A stretch of 48,625 nt of DNA from positions 1 to 48,625 of the forward strand of contig JAAOYK010000001.1 in NCBI GenBank assembly GCA_018221305.1, in the 5' to 3' direction. Both the position numbers and the translations under genes were made by a program. The first letter of the stretch is position 1. Each line of letters opens with the position of its first letter. Below are positions 18,517 to 30,400 of the stretch, in pieces. The notes under the pieces are model-generated. The model did not search any database and was not told the DNA's origin. It saw only the letters and a list, made by a program, of their open reading frames with translations. Source of the DNA: Candidatus Pacearchaeota archaeon. Its GTDB lineage: Archaea; Nanobdellota; Nanobdellia; Pacearchaeales; GW2011-AR1.

Positions 18517-19641
18517 TTATAAATCACATTTAGAACTTGTTGTTTGAGCAACTGGAAACTCCTGCATTACATATCTCATGGCTTCCATTAAAAGGGTTCT
18601 ATTTTTTCTAACTTTTATTTCTAAAACATAATAATCTTTTCCTTTTAGGATTTTATCTATTGAAAACAAAATATGTTCATTTTTTGCAAATTGTCTTTCA
18701 AAATTAACATCACAAATTTTACTTTTTGAATGTCTAAGAACCCTTTTTATTTTTTTATTTTTTATTTCACTAATTTTTTTTGGCATTTTTTGATTTAAAA
18801 GGTAATAAAATTTTGTTTTTCTAATTGGGAAATATCTGTACTGATCTACTGCTCTACTACCTTTTTCACGAGCCTTGGTATAAACTATTTGTACTGTCTG
18901 CAACCATCCTTTTTCTATTGCATCATTATTTCTCAACCTTAATCTAACTCTTGGAACTCTTCCTGAATATGTAGAAAAGTTGTTATCTAAATACTTGTCA
19001 TGATAACCTATTTGTTTACCCTTAACAACATTAAATGTTTTAGTTATTTTTTCCATTAGTTTTTTTGGATTTTCTTGACTACTAATAAAAAATCTAGTTT
19101 CATAATATCTTTCAGATTCAAAACCAGCCCTTTTTAGTTTATTTTTAAGTTTTATATATCTAACTTCATTAATACCAACTTCTAAAAACGTAACAATAAT
19201 GACTGCGATAATAAAACTTGCAGTAGACAGTAACCAGATAGGTGTCCCTGGATATACTAATAATCCAACAAACATGAATAAAATATACAATGGATCATGA
19301 ATAAGGATGTCTTCTAATAAACTTTTACTTCCCCGCTTAATTGCACCTCTAAAATAAAAAAATCTTCTTTTTCTTTGCTTTTTTGGTGTTGTTTTATATA
19401 TTTTTTTTGCTTCCCAAAAATTACCAGGAAAAAAACCAATCTTTTCAATAACAGGTCCAGCTAGTGCAAGAAGAATAGGGATTGCTGTAAAAATTCCAAT
19501 AATAACAGTTGCAATAACATTAACAAACATTGCTATAAGTTCGTCTCTACCAAATCTCTTAAAAACTTCCCAAAATGGATTTTCAGGAATTCTAATTGGT
19601 TCGTCAATCACACTTTTTGGTACTAGTTCTAAATCACCCAT
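18517..19641 (-). CDS. Polytopic membrane protein with cytoplasmic, possibly CYTH-like C-terminal domain
   Basis: 374 aa; several TM segments in the first ~170 aa; C-terminal RETRFFI/VRLRLRNND...KGWLQTVQIVYTKAREKGSRAVDQYRYFPI...LEIKVRK charged beta-rich pattern. Confidence 0.6.
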   Translation of the reverse strand: MGDLELVPKSVIDEPIRIPENPFWEVFKRFGRDELIAMFVNVIATVIIGIFTAIPILLALAGPVIEKIGFFPGNFWEAKKIYKTTPKKQRKRRFFYFRGAIKRGSKSLLEDILIHDPLYILFMFVGLLVYPGTPIWLLSTASFIIAVIIVTFLEVGINEVRYIKLKNKLKRAGFESERYYETRFFISSQENPKKLMEKITKTFNVVKGKQIGYHDKYLDNNFSTYSGRVPRVRLRLRNNDAIEKGWLQTVQIVYTKAREKGSRAVDQYRYFPIRKTKFYYLLNQKMPKKISEIKNKKIKRVLRHSKSKICDVNFERQFAKNEHILFSIDKILKGKDYYVLEIKVRKNRTLLMEAMRYVMQEFPVAQTTSSKCDL

Positions 19642-19649
19642 CTTTTGTT

Positions 19650-19904
19650 TTATTCTTTAGTTCTTGCCTTTCTCCATTTTCGGAGAAGTATAGTAAACCC
19701 AATAACTTTTGAAGTATATTTTTCACCAAGTTTTCTAATTAATTCTTTTTCATATCGCTTAACATCATCTCTACTTTCTCGCGCACTTTGCAAGACATGT
19801 ACACGTATTGTTGCATTTCTATACTTTTCAATCCGTTTTTTAATATCTTTTACAAATTGGGAAGTAATCCCATTTTTTCCAAGTTGTGTTTCAAGCATTA
19901 CCAT
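19650..19904 (-). CDS. CRM-domain (YhbY-type) RNA-binding protein
   Basis: 84 aa; MVMLETQLGKNGITSQFVKDIKKRIEKYRNATIRVHVL...IRKLGEKYTSKVIGFTILLRKWR fits the CRM pattern (xLGKxGIT...FV..I...L; hydrophobic G..xxLyR at the end). Confidence 0.8.
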   Translation of the reverse strand: MVMLETQLGKNGITSQFVKDIKKRIEKYRNATIRVHVLQSARESRDDVKRYEKELIRKLGEKYTSKVIGFTILLRKWRKARTKE

Positions 19905-19909
19905 TTTAT

Positions 19910-20584
19910 TTATACAAATATCTCAGGCTCTTTTTGTTTAAGAATCTTTGCAAGATCTTTTGTTGCTCCATGCATCCTGCTTTTGACAGTACCTATTGGA
20001 ATACCTTGTTTTTTAGCAATTTCTTTATAACTTAGGTCGTTCCAATAAAAATCTTTTATTACGTCTCTTCGCACCTCTGTCAAGCTTTCAACACTTTCTC
20101 TTAAAATGCTATCTTTTTCTTGTTTCATATCTATTGTGATTGCATCATCATAATCTTTTGACCCAACACTTTTAGATCCAATAAATTCAACAAATGATTC
20201 ATGACTTACATCAGCAATTCCCTTACCGACCATGTCTGAAATATTTATTCCTTTATTTCTTTTCTTTTTCCGCAAAAAATCTATACATAAATTATAATAT
20301 ATACGTGAAATGTATGCACTTTCCGTACCTTTGTCTGGATCATAATTATGCCCGCTTTTCCCTACACGTATAAAAAGCTCTTGCATTATGTTATCTCTAT
20401 CCTGCGCTTGCAGACCATATTTCATAGCAATTGTTGCAAGAGAATGCAAATACTTCACATTACCTTCAAGCATAAATTTTTCTAATCGGTTCAACTCTCC
20501 GAGTTCTTGAGCATCATCCAGACCTTGTGTTTCTACTGGTTTTTGTGTTTTTTCTACATACTGTTTTTTTACTGCACTTACCAT
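19910..20584 (-). CDS. ECF-type sigma-70 family-like protein (sigma2 + sigma4)
   Basis: 224 aa; region-2-like ARDNIMQELFIRVGKSGHNYDPDKGTESAYISRIYYNLCIDFLRKKKRNK; region-4 HTH SLTEVRRDVIKDFYWNDLSYKEIAKKQGIPIGTVKSRMHGATKDLAKIL. Confidence 0.85.
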   Translation of the reverse strand: MVSAVKKQYVEKTQKPVETQGLDDAQELGELNRLEKFMLEGNVKYLHSLATIAMKYGLQAQDRDNIMQELFIRVGKSGHNYDPDKGTESAYISRIYYNLCIDFLRKKKRNKGINISDMVGKGIADVSHESFVEFIGSKSVGSKDYDDAITIDMKQEKDSILRESVESLTEVRRDVIKDFYWNDLSYKEIAKKQGIPIGTVKSRMHGATKDLAKILKQKEPEIFV

Positions 20585-20767
20585 GTTTTTGCGAGAATTT
20601 CAAGGTTTTTAATGGTTTTTATTGCTATTTTTAGGCTATTTTTGTCCTTTTATCTATAAACATAACTCGTAGAAATTTAGCCATTTTAAGCCCTAAAATC
20701 CTTAAATTTAACCTTTTTAGCAGCGAAGAGCCCTGTAACAACTACCCAGTAACAACATACCGGAAGG

Positions 20768-20775
20768 TTTATAAA
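20768..20775 (+). promoter_or_regulatory. Candidate BRE/TATA (cggaagg-TTTATAAA) for the 194-aa gene
   Basis: TTTATAAA 36-43 nt upstream of ATG 20811, preceded by purine-rich cggaagg. Confidence 0.55.
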
Positions 20776-20810
20776 GGGAAATCAATACTCTTTACTAAGG
20801 TAATGAAAAT

Positions 20811-21395
20811 ATGGTATTAAAATGTAATGACAATTTGCACTATAAAACCCCTTTTAAACTGGAGTTTCGTGCAGTTCCAAAAAATTTAAGATTTAAAAAT
20901 CCATCAAAAATTATGTCTGGGGGATATAAAATAACTTTAGGTGACAATGTCTTAAGTGAATTAGGATACCCCGGAACAGAGCTTGAGCAGGTCGCTGATT
21001 ATTTAAACCCTGGGCAGATTTTTCATCCTTCCAAAATATTAACTGTAGCAGATAGTATACTTTCAAATACTCAAGATTTTTATGAGGATGATTCTGGAAA
21101 ACGATCTAGAATGTATCCTACACTTCGTTTTTCTGATCTTGATAGTGTTGGACTTCGTTTTGAAAATTCTGGGAAAGGCACAGTTTATATTTCAGTCGAT
21201 CCTGAAACAAATCCTGCCCGAGTAGCTTTTGATATTAATTCTATCCCGGTTGTAGAACATCCATTAAAAGATACTGTACAAGAGCTTGTAGGTCTTTATG
21301 ATTCTATTGCAGATCAATATGAAATTGATAAAACTTCTAAAGATTATGAAGGTAACTTTGTTAAAGTACTAAAATCTAGAAGTTTAGCTTGCTAA
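20811..21395 (+). CDS. Hypothetical protein, divergent from the sigma-like gene
   Basis: 194-aa intact ORF with TATA-like promoter; no family recognised. Confidence 0.7.
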   Translation: MVLKCNDNLHYKTPFKLEFRAVPKNLRFKNPSKIMSGGYKITLGDNVLSELGYPGTELEQVADYLNPGQIFHPSKILTVADSILSNTQDFYEDDSGKRSRMYPTLRFSDLDSVGLRFENSGKGTVYISVDPETNPARVAFDINSIPVVEHPLKDTVQELVGLYDSIADQYEIDKTSKDYEGNFVKVLKSRSLAC

Positions 21396-21400
21396 TTTGG

Positions 21401-24400
21401 TTAAATAACTTTTTCAAAAAGGTGTTGTCCAGATCCACTACCAAGATATTTATTTAAAAATGTTCCTCTGTCAAAAGCTTCCAGGCCTGCAGGTAAATTT
21501 TCTTGTTTTAATAATCTAAATGCTCTTTCTCCATCTGTAGATTTTTCAATTTGCATAAAAATATTTCCTCCATTTCTCTCTTTACCTATCCATAAAAATA
21601 TATTTCCAGGACCGCTTCTTGTTGTTGTAGGGTCCCAAAAAGCATTATTTTCCCAAGGTATAGCATTACTACGGTAATATCCTGCATAATCTGTAACAAA
21701 TCTTTCAGGAGTAGTTCTAAAATGTGTAATAAAGTGCCCAGTCTCAGAATGGAAAGGTGTTACTGTAAATGCATTGTTTCCTTTTTTAGAATATCTAAAA
21801 AGCGTTTTACGCGGTTTACCACCATGTAGATACTTTGATTCTATCTCAAAGTTTTGTATCGCATCTACTAAAGAATTATCAAATTCTTCTACACTATCAA
21901 AATATCTTTGGCCCCCTTCAAGTTGAAAGTGACCTTCAAGTGCATGTTCATAACCAAACCCTTCCGGTATTCCATTAGCAAGTTGAGAGTCCATGCCCAT
22001 ACTTTCTAACTTTGTGGTCAATGCTTCTCCGCTGTATCCATCATCTATTAATCTATTATAGAGTGTTTTTGCTTCTGTGTCGCTAATACCTCTTTCCACT
22101 CTTATTGGATCGCCTAATTCATCAAATGATAAGGCAATTTTATTATGCATTTCTCCAACAAGATCATCTAGGCTAGCATGTTTTATGTCTAGTTTATTTG
22201 GTCTAACATGAAGAACTGCTTCTTTAGCTTGCGAAAATTTGTTTAATGCCCTAGGGGTTGCAAGCTCGTCCAAAGGAGTTTTAGTTTTTATATGAGCAAT
22301 TTCATCACGTAATTCTTCTATCGCATCAGAAATTCTTGCCCTTAAGTGTGGTGTGTCATGATTAACATCAATAGCATATTGTCCCCGAACTGTCATCATT
22401 TCTGATTTTGCATTAATTAGTTCACTTAATTTATAATTTGCATTAGAGATTCCTTGAACTGCTTCTCTTGTATTAATCGAAGTTGTCTTAGATTGGTGTA
22501 ATTGAGTTATGACTTGATCATCAATTAATTTTTTTAGATCATCCAAATTATTACTTGTCACAGTCCCTGAACTAATCATATTTTCAACTTCTTCAAACAT
22601 ATTCTTTCCCCCAACATCCAAATTAAGCACATTTGCTTCAGAATAAAGTCTTTCTCCATGTATGCTAAATTCTAAATTTTTGATAGTCCCATCATTATAT
22701 ATTTTTGGTTTAATAGCCAAATATACATCAGAATCTCCACTAAATTTTATTAGTACAGCATCAAGAGCTTCATCCGTGTAAATGCCTGTATATTTTCCAA
22801 CTACTGCATCAGAACTTGACGTGATACGTGCAATAGTTCCAATTGTTTCATCACTTGTTTTAGTCATATACTCTGCTAAGGATCTAAGAAAGTAAGAATC
22901 TCCCCCACCCATACCAAATTGTCCTACTTCTGGTAAAAAATCTTTGTTAATAATTTGCCCAAGCTCCCCATATACTTCGTGAGAGGTTTTTCCAGCAAAT
23001 CTAGCAACTTCTTCTCCATCAAAATATCTTTGAAAGTCAAATAACTCCTTATTTCTTGCAACTAAACTTCTTTTATATGAATTTAGTTCTTGAACCCATA
23101 CTGCAGATTTCTGATATGCTTTTGGCAAACTTGCAACAAATTCGTCTGTTACATCAACCCGTGGATGAAATATAATATTTGCAGAAGATTGCTGCCCGCT
23201 TCTAAGCCTTAATAGGTCTAATGAATGTCCTAGTTCATGCTTTAATCTAACCTCTAGTCCAATAGATCCTAAATCTAATTCCCCAATATCTCCCACACCC
23301 AAGTAGAGGGTCTGGGTTGCATCATCAAGATTTGGATACAAAATCCTATTAACATCTGTAGGATCTAGAACTAACTGTCCTCCGCGCCGATTCATAATCT
23401 CTGCAGCCTGACCAATAGGATTATTTCCAGACTTAAATATTATTTTATTATTTTTAAAATCAATAATATATTCAAAAGTCGGGTCAACACTTGCCTTATA
23501 AGATCTAAGTGTTTCAGACACTTCGTCAAGGTAATCTTTCATAATTGCGGGATTAATTTCTCCTCCCTTATCTGCAATTCTTTTTAGATGTACATTAAAT
23601 GCTCCGGTTTTTTTAAATAAATCATCATAATTACTTTGTACTTTTGCGTGACGTAATGCATCAAGATTTTTAGTAAGCTTTGTTCCGGCCTCTGTTGATT
23701 CAAAAATTTGTACTGAAGATGGTTTTTTGAGTATTGGTGCAAACACTAATGCTGCTTGTAGGCTTGTCCATCCAACAGCCCTTGCACAAGCCCAATGATC
23801 TCTAACAACATTTGGTCCAACATTAATATTTCCTTTAGCCTGGAGGCCTATTGGTGTTTCAAAACTGTTCAAGGCATCCTGACAAAGATATCGAGTATCC
23901 TTGATATCTTTTCCAAGCCAGATTATATCTATTCCATAATTAATAAGTCCCAGAGCAGCTTTTGTTGTGATCCCTCTGCCCTGAATCAGGGCTATAGATG
24001 CAGCTGAGACTTCTGCAGCAGCGGTACCATAACCTAATGAAAACATAACTAACATTGTAGTAACATATATTTCAGCCTCTGTTTCCATTTTTTGATCAAT
24101 TTCTTGTCTTTGTTTAAGTTCTTCAGAAGCTCCTAATAAGAATTGATTAGCTGTATCGAATTTTTTGGCACGTAAATCATTTTCTTGCAGTCTTGGGAAT
24201 AGTGGAGCTGCAGGGCTATTTTCTAAAAGTTTATGCAACTCTAAATCAACCACGCACCGCTTGTATGGATCATCTTCAGTAATTGACTTTGGAGACATAG
24301 ATTCATAAAATTCTGCAGGCCTAGTGTGCATGCAGTGTATCATTTCTTTTGTATCTTGGATATAGTCAAGTAATCTTTCCTGATTTGCTTTAAGTTGTGA

Positions 24401-27400
24401 TTTTATTGCATTTTCAATACCAGTATTGCAAAGTATTCTTAATCCATCATAATCAATCAAGTCTGGATCCAAATTTGCTCTAGAACTCACTTCCCCTTTT
24501 TCATCAAACAAAAAAGGATCTCCACAATTCTCTTTAAACTCTTGTCCATTTATCCATGTAAATCTAGAGACCTCTCTACGAATTTCTTCATTAATTAATT
24601 TAATATTATACTTATATGCCTCAACACGACTATAATCAAAAATATCTGTAGGATCATTATTTGTAGTAAAATATTCTAAATATTCATAGTGAATTCCTAT
24701 TTGGCTTTCTTGCAATTCTCGTATATACTTAATAGATTCTCGCGTAGCTTCTGTGAGATAATTAAGATTTCTTCCCATATAATATGCGACTTCATATTCA
24801 TACATTGCATCATCTATTTCTGGCAAAAGCCAGTTTACTGTATACTCGATATCATTGGGTGCTCTTGTTCGTTCAAAAGTGTCTTCTTTTAATATCCCAT
24901 TTATTGTATAATATCCTTCCAATGAAGACATTAATCCGTATTTTAGTCTATTCATGATGTTATAATAATATGTAGTAGCCATTAATTGTGAAGTATATGG
25001 AAAAACATAGGGTATCTTAGATTTATCATAATCCATTGATTCTCCGTAATCAAGGGATCCTAGTATATCATGCAGCACAGTTCTTCTAGGTATACTTTGC
25101 TTCATCATACAACTAATCTTATTAGGATTCCAGCCCTCTACTGCAGGATTTGTTAGGGCAGTAGGATGGTTTGATGCAAAAAATATTTCAAGTTCTTCAG
25201 GAGTCTTAAACTCTCCCCCCATATTTACTGCATCAAAAAGGAAATGTAGTTCTGCAGGCGCACCGTCTTTAGAATACTGTCCATCTTGGTACATCAAGTA
25301 CATTAGTTGAATCATTAAATGTGTCTCTGGAAGCAATTCTATATCCTCAAAATTGGTTATGTCTTGGCCTGAACATTCATCTGTTGCAAACACGCCCCTA
25401 AATTTTAATGCAGTCATAAGTGATGGAGTTACAGAATGTTCCCTATATGGCATTGAAAATGTTTTTGGAGTTTTTGGATTTTCGCGTATAGTATCAAAAT
25501 AGCTCATGTCTCTATTATACGGGCTTGAAAGTTTTAATACATCCTCTTGTAGCAATAAATTTTGATTCCAGGTTTGGCCCACCGTATGTACTGCAGAAGG
25601 ATCAGCAAGAATTGCACCACTTGTGGGAAGATTGCTTTTTTCATCATAAACTTCTTCTATCTCCTCTTCAATTAATTCTTTTGTTTCATGTTCAATATCA
25701 AAAGACTCGAAAACCATTTGATCTGCTCTTGTATTTAGATCTTGAAGTTCACTAACTATACTTTCAACCTCCTCATTTGGATTGTATGCAAGATCCGGGT
25801 CTTGTGCTAGGATCACGTCTAATTGTTCAAATAGTTTCTCTTGACGTTCCTTAATTTGTTCAACATCTCGTTCACTAAAACTTTTTTCAGGTTCAATCAT
25901 TAATATATGGGCATCATCTACAAAAGCTGAAGAGGATACAAGTACAGAATTTTTACAATATAATTCTTCATATAAATGCTCATCGCACATATCAAATTCG
26001 CAGACATTTGGAACAAATGTTGATTCTTCAGAATCTAAATTTATAACTCCAGTAAAGGCTTGTTTTTCACAATAATCTTCTGAAAAATCTTTTGGATTTA
26101 TTAAATAAAAATTTTCAAAGTTAATTCTAGCCAAATATTTTCTGAGCAAATTATCATCTGGGACTGTGCCCATTTCTGGGTTAATAAGCATTGTCACTTC
26201 ATCAAGTCCGACAAAAACATTTTCTTCTTCTAAATTGTCTGGACATTCTGTGCAAGAACCAACTTGAAAAATAAATTTATTTTTAAATACATTCAAATAT
26301 CTACTAACATCTTCAGAATAAATTATCGGAGCGTTCATATAACTAGCTATTGTTGATGCAAGAAGAGCTCCCTTATATCTTGATGATTCATCAGCAAATT
26401 GACCCATTATTATGATTGCACCATTTTCACTCCATGCATCTTTCCACCAATGTTCTGTGTATAGGCCTTTAGTTCCTGAATGTATTTTTTCTAATGTGAT
26501 TGCACTTACTACCCTTTGTTCAAAACTTTCTTCAGTTAAAATACCATAAACAGAATCTGGCTTATAGTTTTCTATAAAACTCTTAATTGAATCATGGACT
26601 CCTTCACTGTCTCTCCACTGACCATCAGGATCGTCAAGAAAAATTCCAGGATCTAAATTTTCAGATTCTCTATGATAAATTAGATAAGGATAACCGCATT
26701 TACCCTCTGCTATTTTTTCACACCAATCTTCATCCATTTGATTTTGCCACATTAAGACTGGAACATACTGCAAAATATCTTTGTAATCATTATCATCTAT
26801 CAGGAATGTTGGCTTTTCTCCAAGTTGCTCAAAAGCAGTTATATTTTTTTTATTTCTTTCAACTAATATTTCATCATCTGAAATATAATCCATTTTTTCA
26901 AAAGTTATGTTTAATGTAAAATTATCAAAACTACCATTAACTATGTGAAAATAAATTGCTTCTACTTCTTCTTCACTAAAAAGATATCTGCATTCTTTTC
27001 TTTCATTTTTTATTTTACAAATCGCTGTTTTATCTTTTCCAGAAGTAACAAAGCTTAAGTTCCCATCACTAATACTGTAGTCAAATCTAACTTCTTCTCC
27101 TTCTTCAATTTCTCGTGTAATGTCAAAACCAAGCCCTAATTTCTCAGCAGGATTTAGGTAAAGATATTTTTTATCATCTTGCTCAAAGGCTTTTTCCTTC
27201 AAATGAATATAAGGTATTTGCAGAGAATGATTTCTTTTTGCAAAAAAGTAAGCATTCCAATAAATACTAGTATTTTCACCACACCAGACATATCTGTCTT
27301 CATATTTTGGAGTACAATTATTAGTTTCTGAATTAAACCATTCATTATAGCTACAACACTTTGCTTCTCCAGTAAGTGCTTCATCAAGTTCATCCCAAAG

Positions 27401-30400
27401 GTCCCAATATTCTTTATATTTTGTATCTTGGTATTCAATTAAGTCATACCGATCTTTTCTATTCAGACCTTGTTTAATGTCTCTAATTCTACTAAACTTT
27501 TGTGAAACTGCAAAAAATTCTGTATTTTCTCCACAACTTTGTGTGGTTGTTAAGGTGCCGCCTTTATATAGGTGCGTAGAATCATAAGAAACACCTTCAC
27601 AACTAACTTGTAAATTTGCAAATTCAATACTATTATATATATAAGGTTTTGAATGTCCTGTTGCATAATCTATAACTGGCATTTCAGTATTAGTATAAGG
27701 GTTAATAACTGTTTTACCTTCATATTCTGCATATTCATCATAATCTACCTGCTCACAACGAGAATCTGCATAAGTAAACGCCCCCAAACCAGACCCAGTA
27801 CTTGGACGTGGTTGTATTTCAAGCTTAAAACCATGACATCCAACCCCAAAAGTTCCTTTACGAAATAACCAGTTAGATTTAGCTCCTTGTTTTATAAATG
27901 GAGGACCAATCCACCAATCAGCTTGACTATACTCAAACTCACCAATATGATAAGTGAAATTTAGCATTGCAGGATTTATGCCGCCCTCTGCATTTCTATT
28001 CTTAAAAATCATTCTTTGATGATTTCGTGAACAATATTTATCATCAAATACATCAATTTCTCCATTAGGTTTTGCTTCACAATACACATCACCTCGTCTA
28101 GGAGGATTATAACCATATCCCCTCATATTTTCTGGATAGCTACTTAATACTTCTCCTGGCCAAGAACAACAAACCCGATTTTCTCTTAATTTACCTTTAT
28201 CTATCTCTCCTTCATTAAATCCATAAGCAAAAGGTTTTGGGCCTGCAATTGGGGGATCAGTTTTATTGCAATAATATTCATGCATTGGAATTCGATAATT
28301 TTGAAGAGTAAATTCAGAACCATCATCATAAAGTCCGTCATCTTCATCTGTATGATAAGTCGGAAGCTCATCAACACAGGTATGATACTGCATATAATCT
28401 AATCCATATCCTTCATGATTTAAATAATCCCCACTAGACCCATAATCACTGCTGCTTGGAAGTAACCCTGTCACTAGTCTTTCACTCGGTATTCCGCAAA
28501 CTGTTCTTCTTGGAATGCACGGAATTGAAAATGTTGTTTCATTAATACTATCTTGTGGAAAAGATCTATTTTTCAAGTCATGCCCCCAGACAGATTTTGT
28601 TCCATTTTCTCCACCATAAATTGTAATATTTATCATATACTCACTTGGCCATGAATCTATTGTAAAATTTGGACCCCAAGTATCATTAACCTGCCACCAT
28701 TCATAATATCCTTCTTCAATTCTTGGTTTTTTAAAAGTGCCATAAGTAGGGGGAGTATATAAATAGTCAAAATAAACTCCTTTTTCCCCTCTTTTTTTAA
28801 CAGGTGTTAAATCATCTCTAAGCTTAAACGTAATAACTTTTGGATTAGCACTCGAATTAAATGTATATGGATAATCTTTCATTATATTTCCAAGTTCAGG
28901 AGAATTTACACATTTCTCTCCAATACTTATGTTAATTTTTTGATGAATCGTTGTATTATCTTCAGTACAAGGGATCACAGAAGTTTCTTCACTTTCCAGT
29001 TCACTATCCTCATCACCCAGGGTTGCATCATCACAAGGAACGATAGGATCTCCAACCATAATTTCATCACCTATACTACGTTCCTCATCACTTCCACTGC
29101 TATCATCACTACTTTCACCATCAGACTCACTACCTTTATTGCAAAGAGTTGATCCTACGATTGGATGAGAAAAAGTAATACTTCCAGGTTTTGAGAATTT
29201 ATCATTTTTCACAGGACTTCCTGCTCTGACTGAAACAACATAAAGTGGTTGTAAGCAATTAGCTCCTGCATTTTCATTTAAAAAATCATTATAATAAAAA
29301 TCAATATTCTCTTGGTCTAAAGTTTCATTAAAAATCATTACTTCATCAATTATACCTTTGAAATAAAATTCACCTTTTTCTCCATTAAAGTTGCTTGCTC
29401 TTGACTGCGCTCCAATAAAACCAAATCTTTCTTCATTTAATCCTAATTCAGAAGATGCACTAGTAGTTTTATCAAGTTTTCCATCAATATATACTGCTTT
29501 TCTATAATTTCCTGAAACAGTTTCAGATTCCCCATCAATTATACTTGTAGGACCATATGCTGCGCAAATATGATGCCACTCATAATCATTTATTACAAAA
29601 TTTGTTAATAATTCTCTATCCTCAGTAATCCAACTGACTTGTCCAGAGTCTACTATTGAAAGTGACCACTGTTTTGTTTCATCAAAACTAATTATAGGTC
29701 CAAATGGAATTTGGGTGTTTGCCTTTATCCACACACAAACACTTAATTGTTCTATGGGTTTAAAATATTCTTCATCGATTAGGTCATCTTCTAAACCATA
29801 ACTAAGTTCTTTTATAGCAATATAATCATTCACTCCATCAAACAAATATCCTGTACAGGAAATTCCGTCAATTAATTCAGGACCAAAGACTTCTAAATGG
29901 TTTTCACTAAGAGAATCCATTATAGCTAATTCCCCATTAAATGAATAATATGAACTTGGTTTTTTGTCAGCATCTTCAAATTCGCTTGCACTAAAGGTCC
30001 CAGAATTAATGGCCGTGTCTTGATCTATTTTGTTTTCATCATCCACTAATGCAACCATAAAATAATATTCTGAAACGTCACTTCCTTCAATATCATCATC
30101 TAAATTAAATGAAACTTCTACGGTGTCATCAATAAAGGGTACTGCGTCCGGTCCTAGTTCTTCTTGCACAATCGCTCCGGTTATTCCTGATAGTTTTTTT
30201 ATTTTTACTTCTCTATCTTTCTGGTTACCTTTATTTGCATTTTTCTCAAAGAGTTTTGTTGTTTCGTCAATGACTCTCTCTACAACATTACCTGTCAAAC
30301 TTGCAAGACCCTGGTTTTCGGTTTTAATTTCTCTATCAACACTAAATATGCGTGCAAACATTCTTGCAAACCAATTTCCTTGTTTTTTTTCAAAAAGCTG

